Positions 1 through 6,547 of a stretch of DNA of 18,626 nt are shown here, in pieces. Where the stretch lies: the NCBI GenBank assembly GCA_964459985.1, contig CAYWOS010000045.1, positions 1 to 18,626 on the forward strand, read 5' to 3'. The position numbers were made by a program, and so were the translations under genes. The DNA comes from CAYWOS01 sp964459985. GTDB lineage: Bacteria > Bacillota > Clostridia > Christensenellales > Aristaeellaceae. The notes under the pieces are model-generated. The model worked only from the letters and a program-made list of their open reading frames with translations. It was not told the origin of the DNA and made no database searches. The stretch's first letter is position 1. Every line of letters begins with the position of its first letter.

Positions 1-375
1 GTGGTCGAGGTCGAGGACACGGTGGAAAGCCGCATCCTGTTCGGCGACGCCGTCGCGCTTTTCTACGCCTCGACCGCCTACGCGGGCAACGCGCCCGTGA
101 TGCTCGAAATCCTCTGCGAGCGCGCGGCGCTGCGCATGGAGCCGGGAACGCTCGAAATCATCCCGAATGCGGGCCCGCGCGAGCGGCGCGATTACGCGCG
201 CTCCGAGCCGCTCGGCAGGGATTACTGGGGCAACGGGCATATGCCGTGCATCGCGGATTTCTACGCGCGCATGGACGCCGGCCTGCCGCCCGCGGTCGGG
301 CTGCCCGATATCGACGCCACCATGCGATTGATGCTCGATATGTACGCGCAGAACGGGGACAAGGCGGAAGCGTAA
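1..375 (+). CDS. Gfo/Idh/MocA-type oxidoreductase, C-terminal fragment
   Basis: The frame is open from the first base, so the gene starts outside the window; the GTG at base 1 need not be the start. The 124 visible residues end in a pattern typical of the C-terminal substrate domain of the Gfo/Idh/MocA NAD(P)-dependent sugar and inositol dehydrogenase family: a GHMPCIADFYARMDAG segment (residues 79-94) followed by a D-x-x-x-T-x-R-L-x-L-D-M-Y helix near the end. The N-terminal Rossmann domain, which carries the cofactor motif and the catalytic lysine, is not visible, so the substrate cannot be named. This is the only supported plus-strand gene. It converges on the DUF5317 gene, with about 100 bp between the two stops. 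Confidence 0.72.
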   Translation: MVEVEDTVESRILFGDAVALFYASTAYAGNAPVMLEILCERAALRMEPGTLEIIPNAGPRERRDYARSEPLGRDYWGNGHMPCIADFYARMDAGLPPAVGLPDIDATMRLMLDMYAQNGDKAEA

Positions 376-441
376 CCGCCGCGCAAACGCGGCCGCCGCG
401 CGAAAGCCTGCCATTGGGGTCTCTGACTGCCGCCGTCACGC

Positions 442-460
442 AAAAAGCGGCGCATGCCGC
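442..460 (-). terminator. Intrinsic terminator after the DUF5317 gene
   Basis: On the minus strand a 5-bp GC stem (GCGGC/GCCGC, arms 456-460 and 447-451) with a 4-nt loop is followed directly by five T (442-446). It begins 15 nt after the stop codon of the DUF5317 gene and lies in the convergent gap with the plus-strand oxidoreductase gene. The stem is short but GC-only and the T-run is well placed, so it probably ends the HD-GYP/DUF5317 transcript. Confidence 0.6.
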
Positions 461-475
461 GCGGGGATATCCGAT

Positions 476-1015
476 TTATCCGTCGATCATCCACGCGGGC
501 AGGCGCGGCCTCATCGCCGCGAAAATCCACAGCGCCGCGCCCGCGACGAGCAAAAGATCGCCGACGCTCGCCAGCCCGAAGGCGGGCAGGCAGATCACGT
601 CGCCGAGGAAGGGCAGGCGCGTGTCCGCCGTCTGCGCGGCGTACATCGGAATGCCGCCGGAAAGCAGCCTTTCCAGCGCCCCGGGCGACAGATAGCGCTG
701 CGCGACGGGGCTGACGGGCATCCGAAAGCCGTTGAGCGATATCACGAGAAAATTGCACAGACTGCCCGCGCCCAGCGCGAGGGCGGTCTTTTTGTATGAT
801 CTGTTCAGGAAAATGAACGCCGCGATCGCCGCGTAGGACAGGCAGACGGCGGCGGCGCAGAGCCTGTCGTTCCCGATCGCCTTGGCGGCGTACTCGACCG
901 CGACCGCCGCGACGGGCAAAAGCGGCGCGCGGAAGGACGCCTGTTCGATCCTCCCGATCCTGCCGCCGAAAATGAGCGCGGTCAGCAGCGCGAGCAAAGC
1001 GCCCAGCAGCAGCAT
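476..1015 (-). CDS. DUF5317 family integral membrane protein
   Basis: A protein of 179 aa that is mostly hydrophobic, with about five membrane segments (roughly residues 1-18, 28-48, 53-71, 76-95 and 145-168). The order of conserved features fits DUF5317: an N-terminal membrane helix ending in GG, a central NGFRMPVS motif (95-102), and a late LPFLGD...SVGD pair (134-139 and 150-153). The function of the family is unknown. The ATG at 1013-1015 is chosen because it forms a TAATG overlap with the stop of the upstream HD-GYP gene and because the extra upstream residues in this frame are Arg-rich and unlike the family. The one-base overlap implies translational coupling with the phosphodiesterase. 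A terminator follows 15 nt after the stop. Confidence 0.75.
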   Translation of the reverse strand: MLLLGALLALLTALIFGGRIGRIEQASFRAPLLPVAAVAVEYAAKAIGNDRLCAAAVCLSYAAIAAFIFLNRSYKKTALALGAGSLCNFLVISLNGFRMPVSPVAQRYLSPGALERLLSGGIPMYAAQTADTRLPFLGDVICLPAFGLASVGDLLLVAGAALWIFAAMRPRLPAWMIDG

Positions 1016-2319
1016 TACGGCTTCTCCGCCTTTTCCTTGGGCGGGATCACGGCCAGCTTGCCCTCGTCGATCATGCGCGTCACGGCGGCGGCGACGTCGG
1101 GATGGAACTGACCGCCGGCGCATTCGGCAATGATCTCCCGCGCGCGGCGCGCCGTCATGCCGGCGCGGTAGGGACGGTCGCTCGTCATGGCGTCAAAGGC
1201 GTCGGCGACGCCCAGCACATACACCTCGAAGGGGATTTCGTCGCCCTTGGTGCCGTCGGGATAGCCGCGCCCGTCAAAAAACTCATGATGATGGCGCACC
1301 AGCGTCTCCACCTGATCGGAATAGTGCGTGTTGTTGAGAATCCGCGTGCCGATCACGGGATGCTGCTTCATGAGCACCCATTCCTCGTCGGTCAGTATGC
1401 CGGGCTTGCACAGCACGCTTTCGGGCACGCCGATCTTGCCGATATCGTGGAACAGCGCCGCCAGATGCAGGTTTTTCGCCACATGCCTGCCCAGCTTCAT
1501 TTCCTTGGCGATCCTATCGACGTACTTGCTCACGCGCACGGAATGCCCCTCGGTGTAGGCGTCCTTGGCTTCGATCACGGCGGTCAGCGTGCGGATCATG
1601 TCCGCCTGCTGCTCGTTGGCGCGCAGGAACAGCTTGAAGGAATACCGCGCCAGAAGGAGCGGCATCATGAACAGCACGACCATCGCCGCGCCCGCCGTAC
1701 GCGAGGCGAGGTAGGCGATCAGATAACCGATGGGCGCGCAGCACGCCATCGAAGGCAGCAGCGGCAAAAGCATTTGCAGCGACTCGCGGAAAAAGGGCGA
1801 TTTTGATTCGATGGAAAACAGCCCGTTCATGATCAGCGAATTGGCGATAACGGCGGCGAGCAGGTACGCCGCCATCGGCAAAAGCACGCCGGGCAGCGAT
1901 ATATCGCCCGCGACGCCGCCCGTCCATTTGTACGCGAAACCGGCGGCCACCAGCGTGATCGTCAGGTTGGCGGCGTTAAACAGCGTCTTATACAGGGTGG
2001 CGTTGAAAACATGCGAATAACTTTTCCCGTCGGGCATCTGCGTGACGACGAGCGGCGTCGTGATGAGCATCGCCACCATCGCGCCCTCCGGACCGTACAA
2101 AAGCGCGATGGCGATGACGGCGATAAAGGATATATCGAAATTCATGTCCTGGCTCAAATACAAGGGCAGGCACCGGCAAAGCACGGTGATGGCGCAGAGG
2201 ATCACGTAACGCGGAATGTTGTCGACAGGCGACGCGAAAAACCGGACGGCGCCGATCACGCCGAGCGTCAACCCGACGGCGCTGATGAGCGCCACATACA
2301 TCCGCGTGAATTTTTTCAT
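1015..2319 (-). CDS. Membrane HD-GYP domain phosphodiesterase
   Basis: A protein of 434 aa. Residues 1-230 form an integral membrane sensor region with about six hydrophobic helices that I cannot assign to a named sensor family. Residues 240-415 form an HD-GYP domain, which in characterised relatives hydrolyses cyclic di-GMP or similar cyclic dinucleotides using a di- or tri-metal centre. Visible motifs are EGHS (H259), HDIGK (H291, D292), KQHP (H320), HHHE (342-345), GRGYP (350-354) and VADAFDAMTSDRPY (372-385), so the metal-ligand set appears intact. The start at 2319 is preferred over an in-frame ATG at 2340 because AAGGAG lies 7 nt upstream of it. No GGDEF or receiver domain is present. 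The gene is coupled to the DUF5317 gene by a TAATG overlap. Substrate and input signal are unknown. Confidence 0.9.
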   Translation of the reverse strand: MKKFTRMYVALISAVGLTLGVIGAVRFFASPVDNIPRYVILCAITVLCRCLPLYLSQDMNFDISFIAVIAIALLYGPEGAMVAMLITTPLVVTQMPDGKSYSHVFNATLYKTLFNAANLTITLVAAGFAYKWTGGVAGDISLPGVLLPMAAYLLAAVIANSLIMNGLFSIESKSPFFRESLQMLLPLLPSMACCAPIGYLIAYLASRTAGAAMVVLFMMPLLLARYSFKLFLRANEQQADMIRTLTAVIEAKDAYTEGHSVRVSKYVDRIAKEMKLGRHVAKNLHLAALFHDIGKIGVPESVLCKPGILTDEEWVLMKQHPVIGTRILNNTHYSDQVETLVRHHHEFFDGRGYPDGTKGDEIPFEVYVLGVADAFDAMTSDRPYRAGMTARRAREIIAECAGGQFHPDVAAAVTRMIDEGKLAVIPPKEKAEKP

Positions 2320-2482
2320 CCGTATACTCCTTCCGATCATGAGATCGGGGCGGATCTCCGGGCGCCGCGCGCGAACCGAAGGATGGCGCGGACGCCGCGC
2401 CGCGTATCCAGGGGATCGGGGGCTGCCGTGACGCGTCGCGGCAGCCCCTTATAAACTACCCGTCTTGCCTTCTTGAACCAAA
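2320..2482 (-). other. Hairpin-rich gap between micro-ORF and HD-GYP gene
   Basis: The 163 bp upstream of the HD-GYP start hold no gene but three successive inverted repeats, listed in minus-strand order: 10-bp arms at 2439-2448 and 2419-2428 (10-nt loop), 7-bp arms at 2395-2401 and 2385-2391 (3-nt loop), and 6-bp arms at 2353-2358 and 2341-2346 (6-nt loop). The HD-GYP ribosome binding site follows at about 2327-2332. I see no clear promoter. GC-rich sequence forms hairpins easily, so a structured leader is only a possibility. Confidence 0.35.
2419..2448 (-). terminator. Terminator-like hairpin after the micro-ORF
   Basis: A perfect 10-bp stem (GGGGCTGCCG/CGGCAGCCCC) with a 10-nt loop lies 35 nt beyond the stop of the 26-aa micro-ORF. 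There is no T-run after it in the minus direction, so it is not a textbook intrinsic terminator. It could instead stabilise the 3' end of the micro-ORF transcript or act as the first element of the HD-GYP leader. Confidence 0.4.
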
Positions 2483-2563
2483 TCAGCGCCAGGTAATGAA
2501 CGCACCGCTGGAGAGAATGAGAGCCGCCAGAGCCGAAAGCGCGAGCATGATCTTGGTTTTCAT
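2483..2563 (-). CDS. Hydrophobic 26-aa micro-ORF (putative small membrane peptide)
   Basis: An ATG at 2561-2563 opens a 26-codon frame ending in TGA at 2483-2485. The peptide starts with the basic segment MKTKIM, continues as a hydrophobic helix rich in Ala, Leu and Ile, and ends FITWR. This is the layout of a single-span small membrane protein or a signal-like leader. A strong AAAAGGAGG ribosome binding site lies 8 nt upstream of the start. I do not recognise a family. The site is partly inside a long inverted repeat (2566-2616), which suggests translational control. It lies between a gene of unknown function and the HD-GYP gene. A non-coding alternative is possible because the frame is so short; the ribosome binding site and start context are the main support. 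Confidence 0.55.
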   Translation of the reverse strand: MKTKIMLALSALAALILSSGAFITWR

Positions 2564-2565
2564 GG

Positions 2566-2616
2566 AAATAGCCTCCTTTTGCAAGGCTCTGTCATTCGCT
2601 AACAGACAGGCTATTT
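2566..2616 (-). promoter_or_regulatory. Inverted repeat overlapping the micro-ORF ribosome binding site
   Basis: Perfect 9-bp arms, AGGCTATTT (2566-2574 read on the minus strand) and AAATAGCCT (2608-2616), are separated by 33 nt. In RNA the downstream arm would pair with the last bases of the GGAGG site (2572-2576) and with the spacer before the ATG at 2563. The loop holds a nested 5-bp stem (2588-2592 with 2602-2606) and a 5-base sequence (2584-2588) that can compete for the ribosome-binding-site arm. This looks like a translational switch or stabilising leader. No known riboswitch class is recognised. Confidence 0.45.
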
Positions 2617-2661
2617 TCCGCTTCGCTAAAAGGTCGGGGGGTAGTTTAAGGCATTTTCGGA

Positions 2662-2679
2662 GGCGCGGAGCCCCGCGCC
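2662..2679 (-). terminator. GC hairpin after the 218-aa hypothetical gene
   Basis: A perfect 7-bp stem (GGCGCGG/CCGCGCC) with a 4-nt loop starts 25 nt beyond the stop codon at 2705. It is followed in the minus direction by TCCGAAAATG, not by a T-run, so termination is uncertain. Confidence 0.35.
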
Positions 2680-2704
2680 GGGAACGGAGCCGGGAGAGCG
2701 GGCG

Positions 2705-3361
2705 TCAAAAGCGGATTTTGCGGTTGACGGCGTCGAGCACGGCGTGGATCACGGCGTCGTCGCCGTTGCCCCGGTCGTACGCGGCGCCGGCCAGATCCTC
2801 GCGGCGCGGGCCTTCCTCATAGAGAATGCCCGCGAGCAGCACGCGCTTGCCGGCAAGCAGACACTCGGTCAGATCGGCGAGATGCACGCGCTCGCCCTGT
2901 CCGAGAAAACGGTTGATGGCGCTGACCGTGGCGCGCGCCACGGCGCGCTGACGGTCCATGCCGAATTTTTCGCCGTGCTCGGTCGCCTCCACGACGCGGT
3001 CGCCCAGCGCCAGCGTCACGGTGGCGTCCACCGCCTGCTGATCGAGCGAAAGCGCGAGCTTGGTCGATACCAGCCGCGCGGGCGGCGGGGGCGCGCCGTT
3101 GTCCTCCGCCATTTCGCCGGGGATCTGCGCGATGCTGATGAAGCGGTGATCGACGGCAAGCGAGAACTTCGCCATCAGCGCCGACTGGATATCGCGCACG
3201 ATCTGCTTGGGCGAGCGGACGTCGGAGGACAAAATATGCATTTCGCGAATCGCGCCGTCCTGCTCGATGATGCGGCAGGCGAGCACGGACGGGATTTTCC
3301 CGATCAGGGCGTATACGTCGTCTAAAGAATAAGCGAGAGGATGCGCGTTCGGCTCGATCAT
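2705..3361 (-). CDS. Conserved hypothetical protein, 218 aa
   Basis: A soluble-looking protein of 218 aa that I do not recognise as a named family. It seems to have two parts. The N-terminal segment (about 1-85) includes RSPKQIVRDIQSAL and DHRFISIAQI. After a Pro-rich linker (about 90-95) comes a C-terminal segment (about 97-218) with an alternating strand pattern, ARATVSAINRFLG, and a final AVIHAVLDAVNRKI helix. No signal peptide or membrane helix is seen. The start at 3361 is chosen over an earlier in-frame Met because GGAGG lies 6 nt upstream and the extra residues would overlap the promoter. A strong promoter at 3416-3444 reads directly into it, so it is transcribed independently of thiI. 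Confidence 0.7.
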   Translation of the reverse strand: MIEPNAHPLAYSLDDVYALIGKIPSVLACRIIEQDGAIREMHILSSDVRSPKQIVRDIQSALMAKFSLAVDHRFISIAQIPGEMAEDNGAPPPPARLVSTKLALSLDQQAVDATVTLALGDRVVEATEHGEKFGMDRQRAVARATVSAINRFLGQGERVHLADLTECLLAGKRVLLAGILYEEGPRREDLAGAAYDRGNGDDAVIHAVLDAVNRKIRF

Positions 3362-3415
3362 CAGGCGCCTCCGATAAACAAAAAATAACACGGAATGTGA
3401 CGAAAATACGAATTC

Positions 3416-3444
3416 ATTGTACCAAATCGTGTGACGCCCGTCAA
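3416..3444 (-). promoter_or_regulatory. Sigma-A type promoter for the 218-aa hypothetical gene
   Basis: On the minus strand a TTGACG -35 box (3439-3444) and a TACAAT -10 box (3416-3421) are separated by exactly 17 bp, with a TG just before the -10. The surroundings are AT-rich in an otherwise GC-rich window. The predicted transcription start is near 3409, giving a leader of about 48 nt before the ATG at 3361. Confidence 0.8.
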
Positions 3445-3485
3445 GAGCGAACAACGCGAAACGTAAAATAAATATTCATATTGGT

Positions 3486-4631
3486 CTAAAATCTGACAAT
3501 TTCCGCATGGCTGACGGCGGCGTCGATCAGCGCGTCCGCGTCGAGCGCCGCTTCGCCGCGCGTAACCTTGTCCGCCTTGGGATGCGTGGCGGGATGGCGC
3601 GGCGTGAACACCGTGCAGCAGTCCTCGTAAGGCAGCGAGGACAGCGCGTAGGTGCCGATCTTTTCGGCGATGCGGATGATCTCGATCTTGTCAAAGCCGA
3701 TCAGCGGGCGGAACACGGGCAGGCGGACGACCTCGTTCGTGCAGGCGAGCGCCTCCATCGTCTGGCTGGCGACCTGCCCAATCGCCTCGCCGGTGATCAG
3801 CGCGCCGCAGCCCTCGCCGACGGCGATTTTCTCGGCAATGCGCATCATATAGCGCCGCATGATCAGCGTGGTGTAGTCGTCGGGGCATTTTTCGTGGATC
3901 GCCATCTGGATGTCGGTAAAGGGCACGACGTACACCGTCATGCCGCAGCCGTAGCCCGCCAGCACTTTGGCGAGATCGAGCACCTTTTGCTTGGCCAGCT
4001 CGCTCGTGTAGGGGAAGGAATAGAAGTGGACGGCGATCAGTTCGACGCCGCGCTTTATGATCATGTACCCCGCGACGGGACTGTCGATGCCGCCGGACAA
4101 CAGCAGCGCCGCCCGGCCGCCCGTGCCCACCGGCATCCCGCCCGCCGCCTCGAGGACCTGCGCGTACAGGTACGCACGGTCGCGGATTTCGACGCTCAAC
4201 ACATGCTCGGGGTGATGCACGTCGACCGTGAGGTTCGGGTTTCTTTCGAGCACATAGCCGCCCACGCGGGCGTTGATCTCGGGCGAATCGAGGAAGTAGT
4301 GCTTATCCGAGCGCCGCGCCTCGACCTTGAAGGAGCCCTTGAGCGGCCGCATGATCTCGACCGCGCGCTCGCAGACGCCCTCGAAATCGTCCTTATCGGT
4401 TTCCACCGCCGGGCAGACCGAGTGCACGCCGAACACCTTGCGCACGCGCGCGGCGATATCGTCCATATCGTCGATCCCGGCGACGAATACGCGCGCGTCG
4501 CGCAGCCAGACCTGACAGCCCGTGCCCGCCACCGCCTGACGGACGCGCTCGACCAAAGCGCGCATAAAATAAGGGCGGTTCAGGCCCTTGAGGTAGATTT
4601 CGCCGTATTTGACCAGCAGGAGCTTGCGCAT
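3486..4631 (-). CDS. thiI: tRNA 4-thiouridine synthase ThiI (tRNA sulfurtransferase)
   Basis: A protein of 381 aa. ThiI adenylates U8 of tRNA and replaces its oxygen with sulfur delivered from a cysteine desulfurase. Visible features are the N-terminal KYGEIYLKGLNRPYF segment (8-22), a THUMP-type RNA-binding region (about 60-165), the ATP pyrophosphatase P-loop SGGIDS (179-184), and a late EDCCTVFTPRHP motif. It ends without the C-terminal rhodanese domain of the E. coli enzyme, as is usual in Firmicutes, where a dedicated desulfurase supplies sulfur. The ATG at 4631 is supported by AGGAGG 7 nt upstream; the longer frame adds Arg-rich sequence from inside the upstream gene. The start lies 10 nt after the desulfurase stop, so the two are probably cotranscribed. 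Confidence 0.95.
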   Translation of the reverse strand: MRKLLLVKYGEIYLKGLNRPYFMRALVERVRQAVAGTGCQVWLRDARVFVAGIDDMDDIAARVRKVFGVHSVCPAVETDKDDFEGVCERAVEIMRPLKGSFKVEARRSDKHYFLDSPEINARVGGYVLERNPNLTVDVHHPEHVLSVEIRDRAYLYAQVLEAAGGMPVGTGGRAALLLSGGIDSPVAGYMIIKRGVELIAVHFYSFPYTSELAKQKVLDLAKVLAGYGCGMTVYVVPFTDIQMAIHEKCPDDYTTLIMRRYMMRIAEKIAVGEGCGALITGEAIGQVASQTMEALACTNEVVRLPVFRPLIGFDKIEIIRIAEKIGTYALSSLPYEDCCTVFTPRHPATHPKADKVTRGEAALDADALIDAAVSHAEIVRF

Positions 4632-4641
4632 GGGACGCCTC

Positions 4642-5781
4642 CTATTTTCTTTCAAACCGCTTGAGCAGCGCGTAATGCTCGCCGACGCGCCCGGCGGCGC
4701 GGGCGACTTCCTCCGCCGTGGTGTAGGGCGACAGACTGACGCGCACGGCGCAGCCCGCGATCTTGGCGGGCACGCCCATCGTTTGCAATACGCCGCTTGT
4801 CTTTTTCTTTTTGGATGAGCACGCCGAGCCGACACCGACGTAGATCAGATCGCCCTCGAGCGCGTGCAGCATCGTTTCGCCGCGCACCGGCGGGAGCGAG
4901 AAATTGAGGATATGCGGCGCGGCGGCGGCGGACGCCGGATCGGGGCCGTTCACGACGGCCTCGGGCGCGCGGCGGCGCACGTCCGAAAGGAACGCGAGCT
5001 TCAATTCGCGCATGGCGTTGTCGTCGGGATATTCCGTGACGGCGGCGCAAAGGCCCGCGATGCCCGGCGTGTTTTCGGTGCCCGAGCGCAGCCCGCCCTC
5101 CTGCCCGCCGCCCGAAACAAGCGGCGACAGGCGGACGCGCGGCGAAGCGACCAGCGCGCCGACGCCCTTGGGCGCGTGGATTTTATGCCCCGACAGCGCG
5201 TAGCTGTCCGCGCCCGTCTTCGCCATGTCCATCGGCACGCGCAGAAAGCCCTGCACGCCGTCGACGTGCAGGATCGCCCCGGGCGCCGATTCGTCGCGTA
5301 TGTCCGCGATCTCGCGAAGCGGCTGCACCGCGCCCGTTTCGTTGTTCACCTGCATACAGCAGATGAGCCGCGTGTCGGGCGTGATCAGCGCGCGCAATTT
5401 TTCAAGATCGCAAAGCCCCTCCCGCGTGTAGGGGATTTCGAGCGCCTCGAAGCCCTTTTGCATCAGGCAGTTTTCGCGCACGGCGGGATGCTCGCCCGCG
5501 CCGAACAGGATTCGGCCGTCCCGGAAGGGCGACAGCGCGCCGCGAATGGCGAGCGCGTCCGCCTCGGTGCCGCCGGAGGTGAAGACGACGCGCGCGCCCG
5601 CCGGCGCGCGAAGGCGCGTCAGGATCGCCTGACGGCAGGCGTCCATCCTTTTCATCGCGTGCAGCGAGGGCGCGTACAGCGCCGAAGGGTTAAAGTAATC
5701 CTCGGTCATTTCGCGCAAAACCGCCCGCGCGACGCTCTCGGTCACGCGGGTCGTGGCGCTGTTGTCCAGATAAATTTCCAC
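4642..5781 (-). CDS. Cysteine desulfurase (NifS/IscS-like) paired with ThiI
   Basis: A PLP enzyme of 379 aa that removes sulfur from L-cysteine as a protein-bound persulfide. Visible motifs: N-terminal YLDNSATT (4-11), GGTEADALAIRGAL (70-83), GEHPAV (96-101), NNETGAV (146-152), HVDGVQ (172-177), the PLP lysine in SGHKIHAPKG (K200), LRSGTEN (231-237), and the catalytic cysteine in GVGSACSS (C321). The start is GTG at 5779-5781, with GGAGA 4 nt upstream, and the protein then begins at once with the family N-terminus. Its position directly upstream of thiI matches the Bacillus NifZ-ThiI pair, so tRNA thiolation is the likely job, though a wider role in Fe-S assembly cannot be excluded. The 41-bp tandem repeats begin 11 bp upstream of the start. 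Confidence 0.93.
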   Translation of the reverse strand: MEIYLDNSATTRVTESVARAVLREMTEDYFNPSALYAPSLHAMKRMDACRQAILTRLRAPAGARVVFTSGGTEADALAIRGALSPFRDGRILFGAGEHPAVRENCLMQKGFEALEIPYTREGLCDLEKLRALITPDTRLICCMQVNNETGAVQPLREIADIRDESAPGAILHVDGVQGFLRVPMDMAKTGADSYALSGHKIHAPKGVGALVASPRVRLSPLVSGGGQEGGLRSGTENTPGIAGLCAAVTEYPDDNAMRELKLAFLSDVRRRAPEAVVNGPDPASAAAAPHILNFSLPPVRGETMLHALEGDLIYVGVGSACSSKKKKTSGVLQTMGVPAKIAGCAVRVSLSPYTTAEEVARAAGRVGEHYALLKRFERK

Positions 5782-5792
5782 TGTCTCTCCTT

Positions 5793-5956
5793 GCGTCGGT
5801 TGACCCGATCGTCAGCGGCTCGCGTACTTCCCCGCGTCGGTTGACCCGATCGTCAGCGGCTCGCGTATTTCCCCGCGTCGGTTGACCCGATCGTCAGCGG
5901 CTCGCGTATTTCCCCGCGTCGGTTGACCCGATCGTCGGCGGCGAACGCATCTTACC
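5793..5956. repeat. Four 41-bp tandem repeats upstream of the cysteine desulfurase gene
   Basis: Four direct copies of 41 bp start at 5793, 5834, 5875 and 5916. Copies 2 and 3 are identical, copy 1 differs from them by one base, and copy 4 has about nine differences, mostly in its second half. Each copy contains TTGACCCGATCGTCAGC, which holds a small inverted repeat (TGAC/GTCA around CCGATC). The array fills almost the whole 178-bp gap between the DUF6106-type gene and the desulfurase gene. The period is not a multiple of three, and no spacers separate the copies, so it is neither coding nor CRISPR. A period near four helical turns would put repeated sites on one DNA face. Confidence 0.92.
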
Positions 5957-5959
5957 GCG

Positions 5960-6514
5960 TCAGTTGAGCTGATAGACGCCCTGGCCGATGTAGCGCTTGA
6001 TGAGGCCGATGAGCGTCTCGGTCGGCTCGATGATGATGATGCGCTTCTGGCTGTCCTTGGTAAAGTAGAAATAGAACAGCTCGGCTTCGCGGTTGAGGAA
6101 CCAGTTGGTGCGCTTGACGCCCTGCATATTGATGTAGCGGTTGAAGCTGCCCGAGGACACCAGCCCGCACGCCTCGACGTTGCGCACGTTCATCGTGCCC
6201 AGCGATTTGCGCTTTTTGTTGTTGAATACCTGCGCGAAATCAAGCTGACCGTTGGTGAAGGTGTACTCGTACTCGGTCTTGATGCGGTCGCGGCGCAGGA
6301 ACAAAAGCACGGCGCAGCCGCCCGTGACCAGCAGCATCACGATGCTGATGATCGCCTGCACCGAAAAGCCCTCGGCGAACACGTAGGTGATCGAGCTCAA
6401 CTGCATCATGGCGAACAGCCCGAACACCACCATCATGACGTTGGCGAGCAGATACATGAAATTTTCCACGCCCCTGCGCTGCTTGGTAACGACCTCTTCA
6501 TGAAAAGCGTCCAT
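5960..6514 (-). CDS. DUF6106-type membrane protein
   Basis: A protein of 184 aa beginning MDAFHEEVV. It has two hydrophobic helices (about residues 21-43 and 50-73), a basic turn, and a soluble C-terminal half rich in strands with alternating hydrophobic residues (for example RIIIIEPTETLIGLIKRYI near the end). The layout resembles the DUF6106 family of Clostridia, whose function is unknown; the name is from memory of the family pattern. The ATG at 6514 is chosen because GGAGG lies 7 nt upstream; an in-frame ATG six codons earlier would place that site inside the gene. It follows the PAP2-like gene by 33 bp and is probably the last gene of the operon. Its stop codon lies next to the 41-bp repeats. 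Confidence 0.65.
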   Translation of the reverse strand: MDAFHEEVVTKQRRGVENFMYLLANVMMVVFGLFAMMQLSSITYVFAEGFSVQAIISIVMLLVTGGCAVLLFLRRDRIKTEYEYTFTNGQLDFAQVFNNKKRKSLGTMNVRNVEACGLVSSGSFNRYINMQGVKRTNWFLNREAELFYFYFTKDSQKRIIIIEPTETLIGLIKRYIGQGVYQLN

Positions 6515-6547
6515 ATCGATTCCTCCAACCATCCGAATTATCTTGCG

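Noticed and set aside
2320..2640. Cyclic di-GMP (GEMM) riboswitch upstream of the HD-GYP gene
   Set aside because: The conserved GEMM core and the tetraloop-receptor elements are not recognisable in either the micro-ORF leader or the hairpin-rich gap.
3507..4664. Large plus-strand open frame opposite thiI, and similar ones opposite xseA, hisS and the desulfurase
   Set aside because: These are high-GC shadows: no ribosome binding sites, Arg/His/Ala-rich translations, and complete overlap with well-identified minus-strand genes.
5793..5956. CRISPR array
   Set aside because: The 41-bp copies are directly adjacent, without unique spacers, and no cas genes are present.
5793..5956. Plus-strand promoters in each 41-bp repeat (TTGACC with a TATTTC 19 bp downstream)
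   Set aside because: The spacing is too long and the -10 is poor, and it would transcribe antisense into the DUF6106-type gene.
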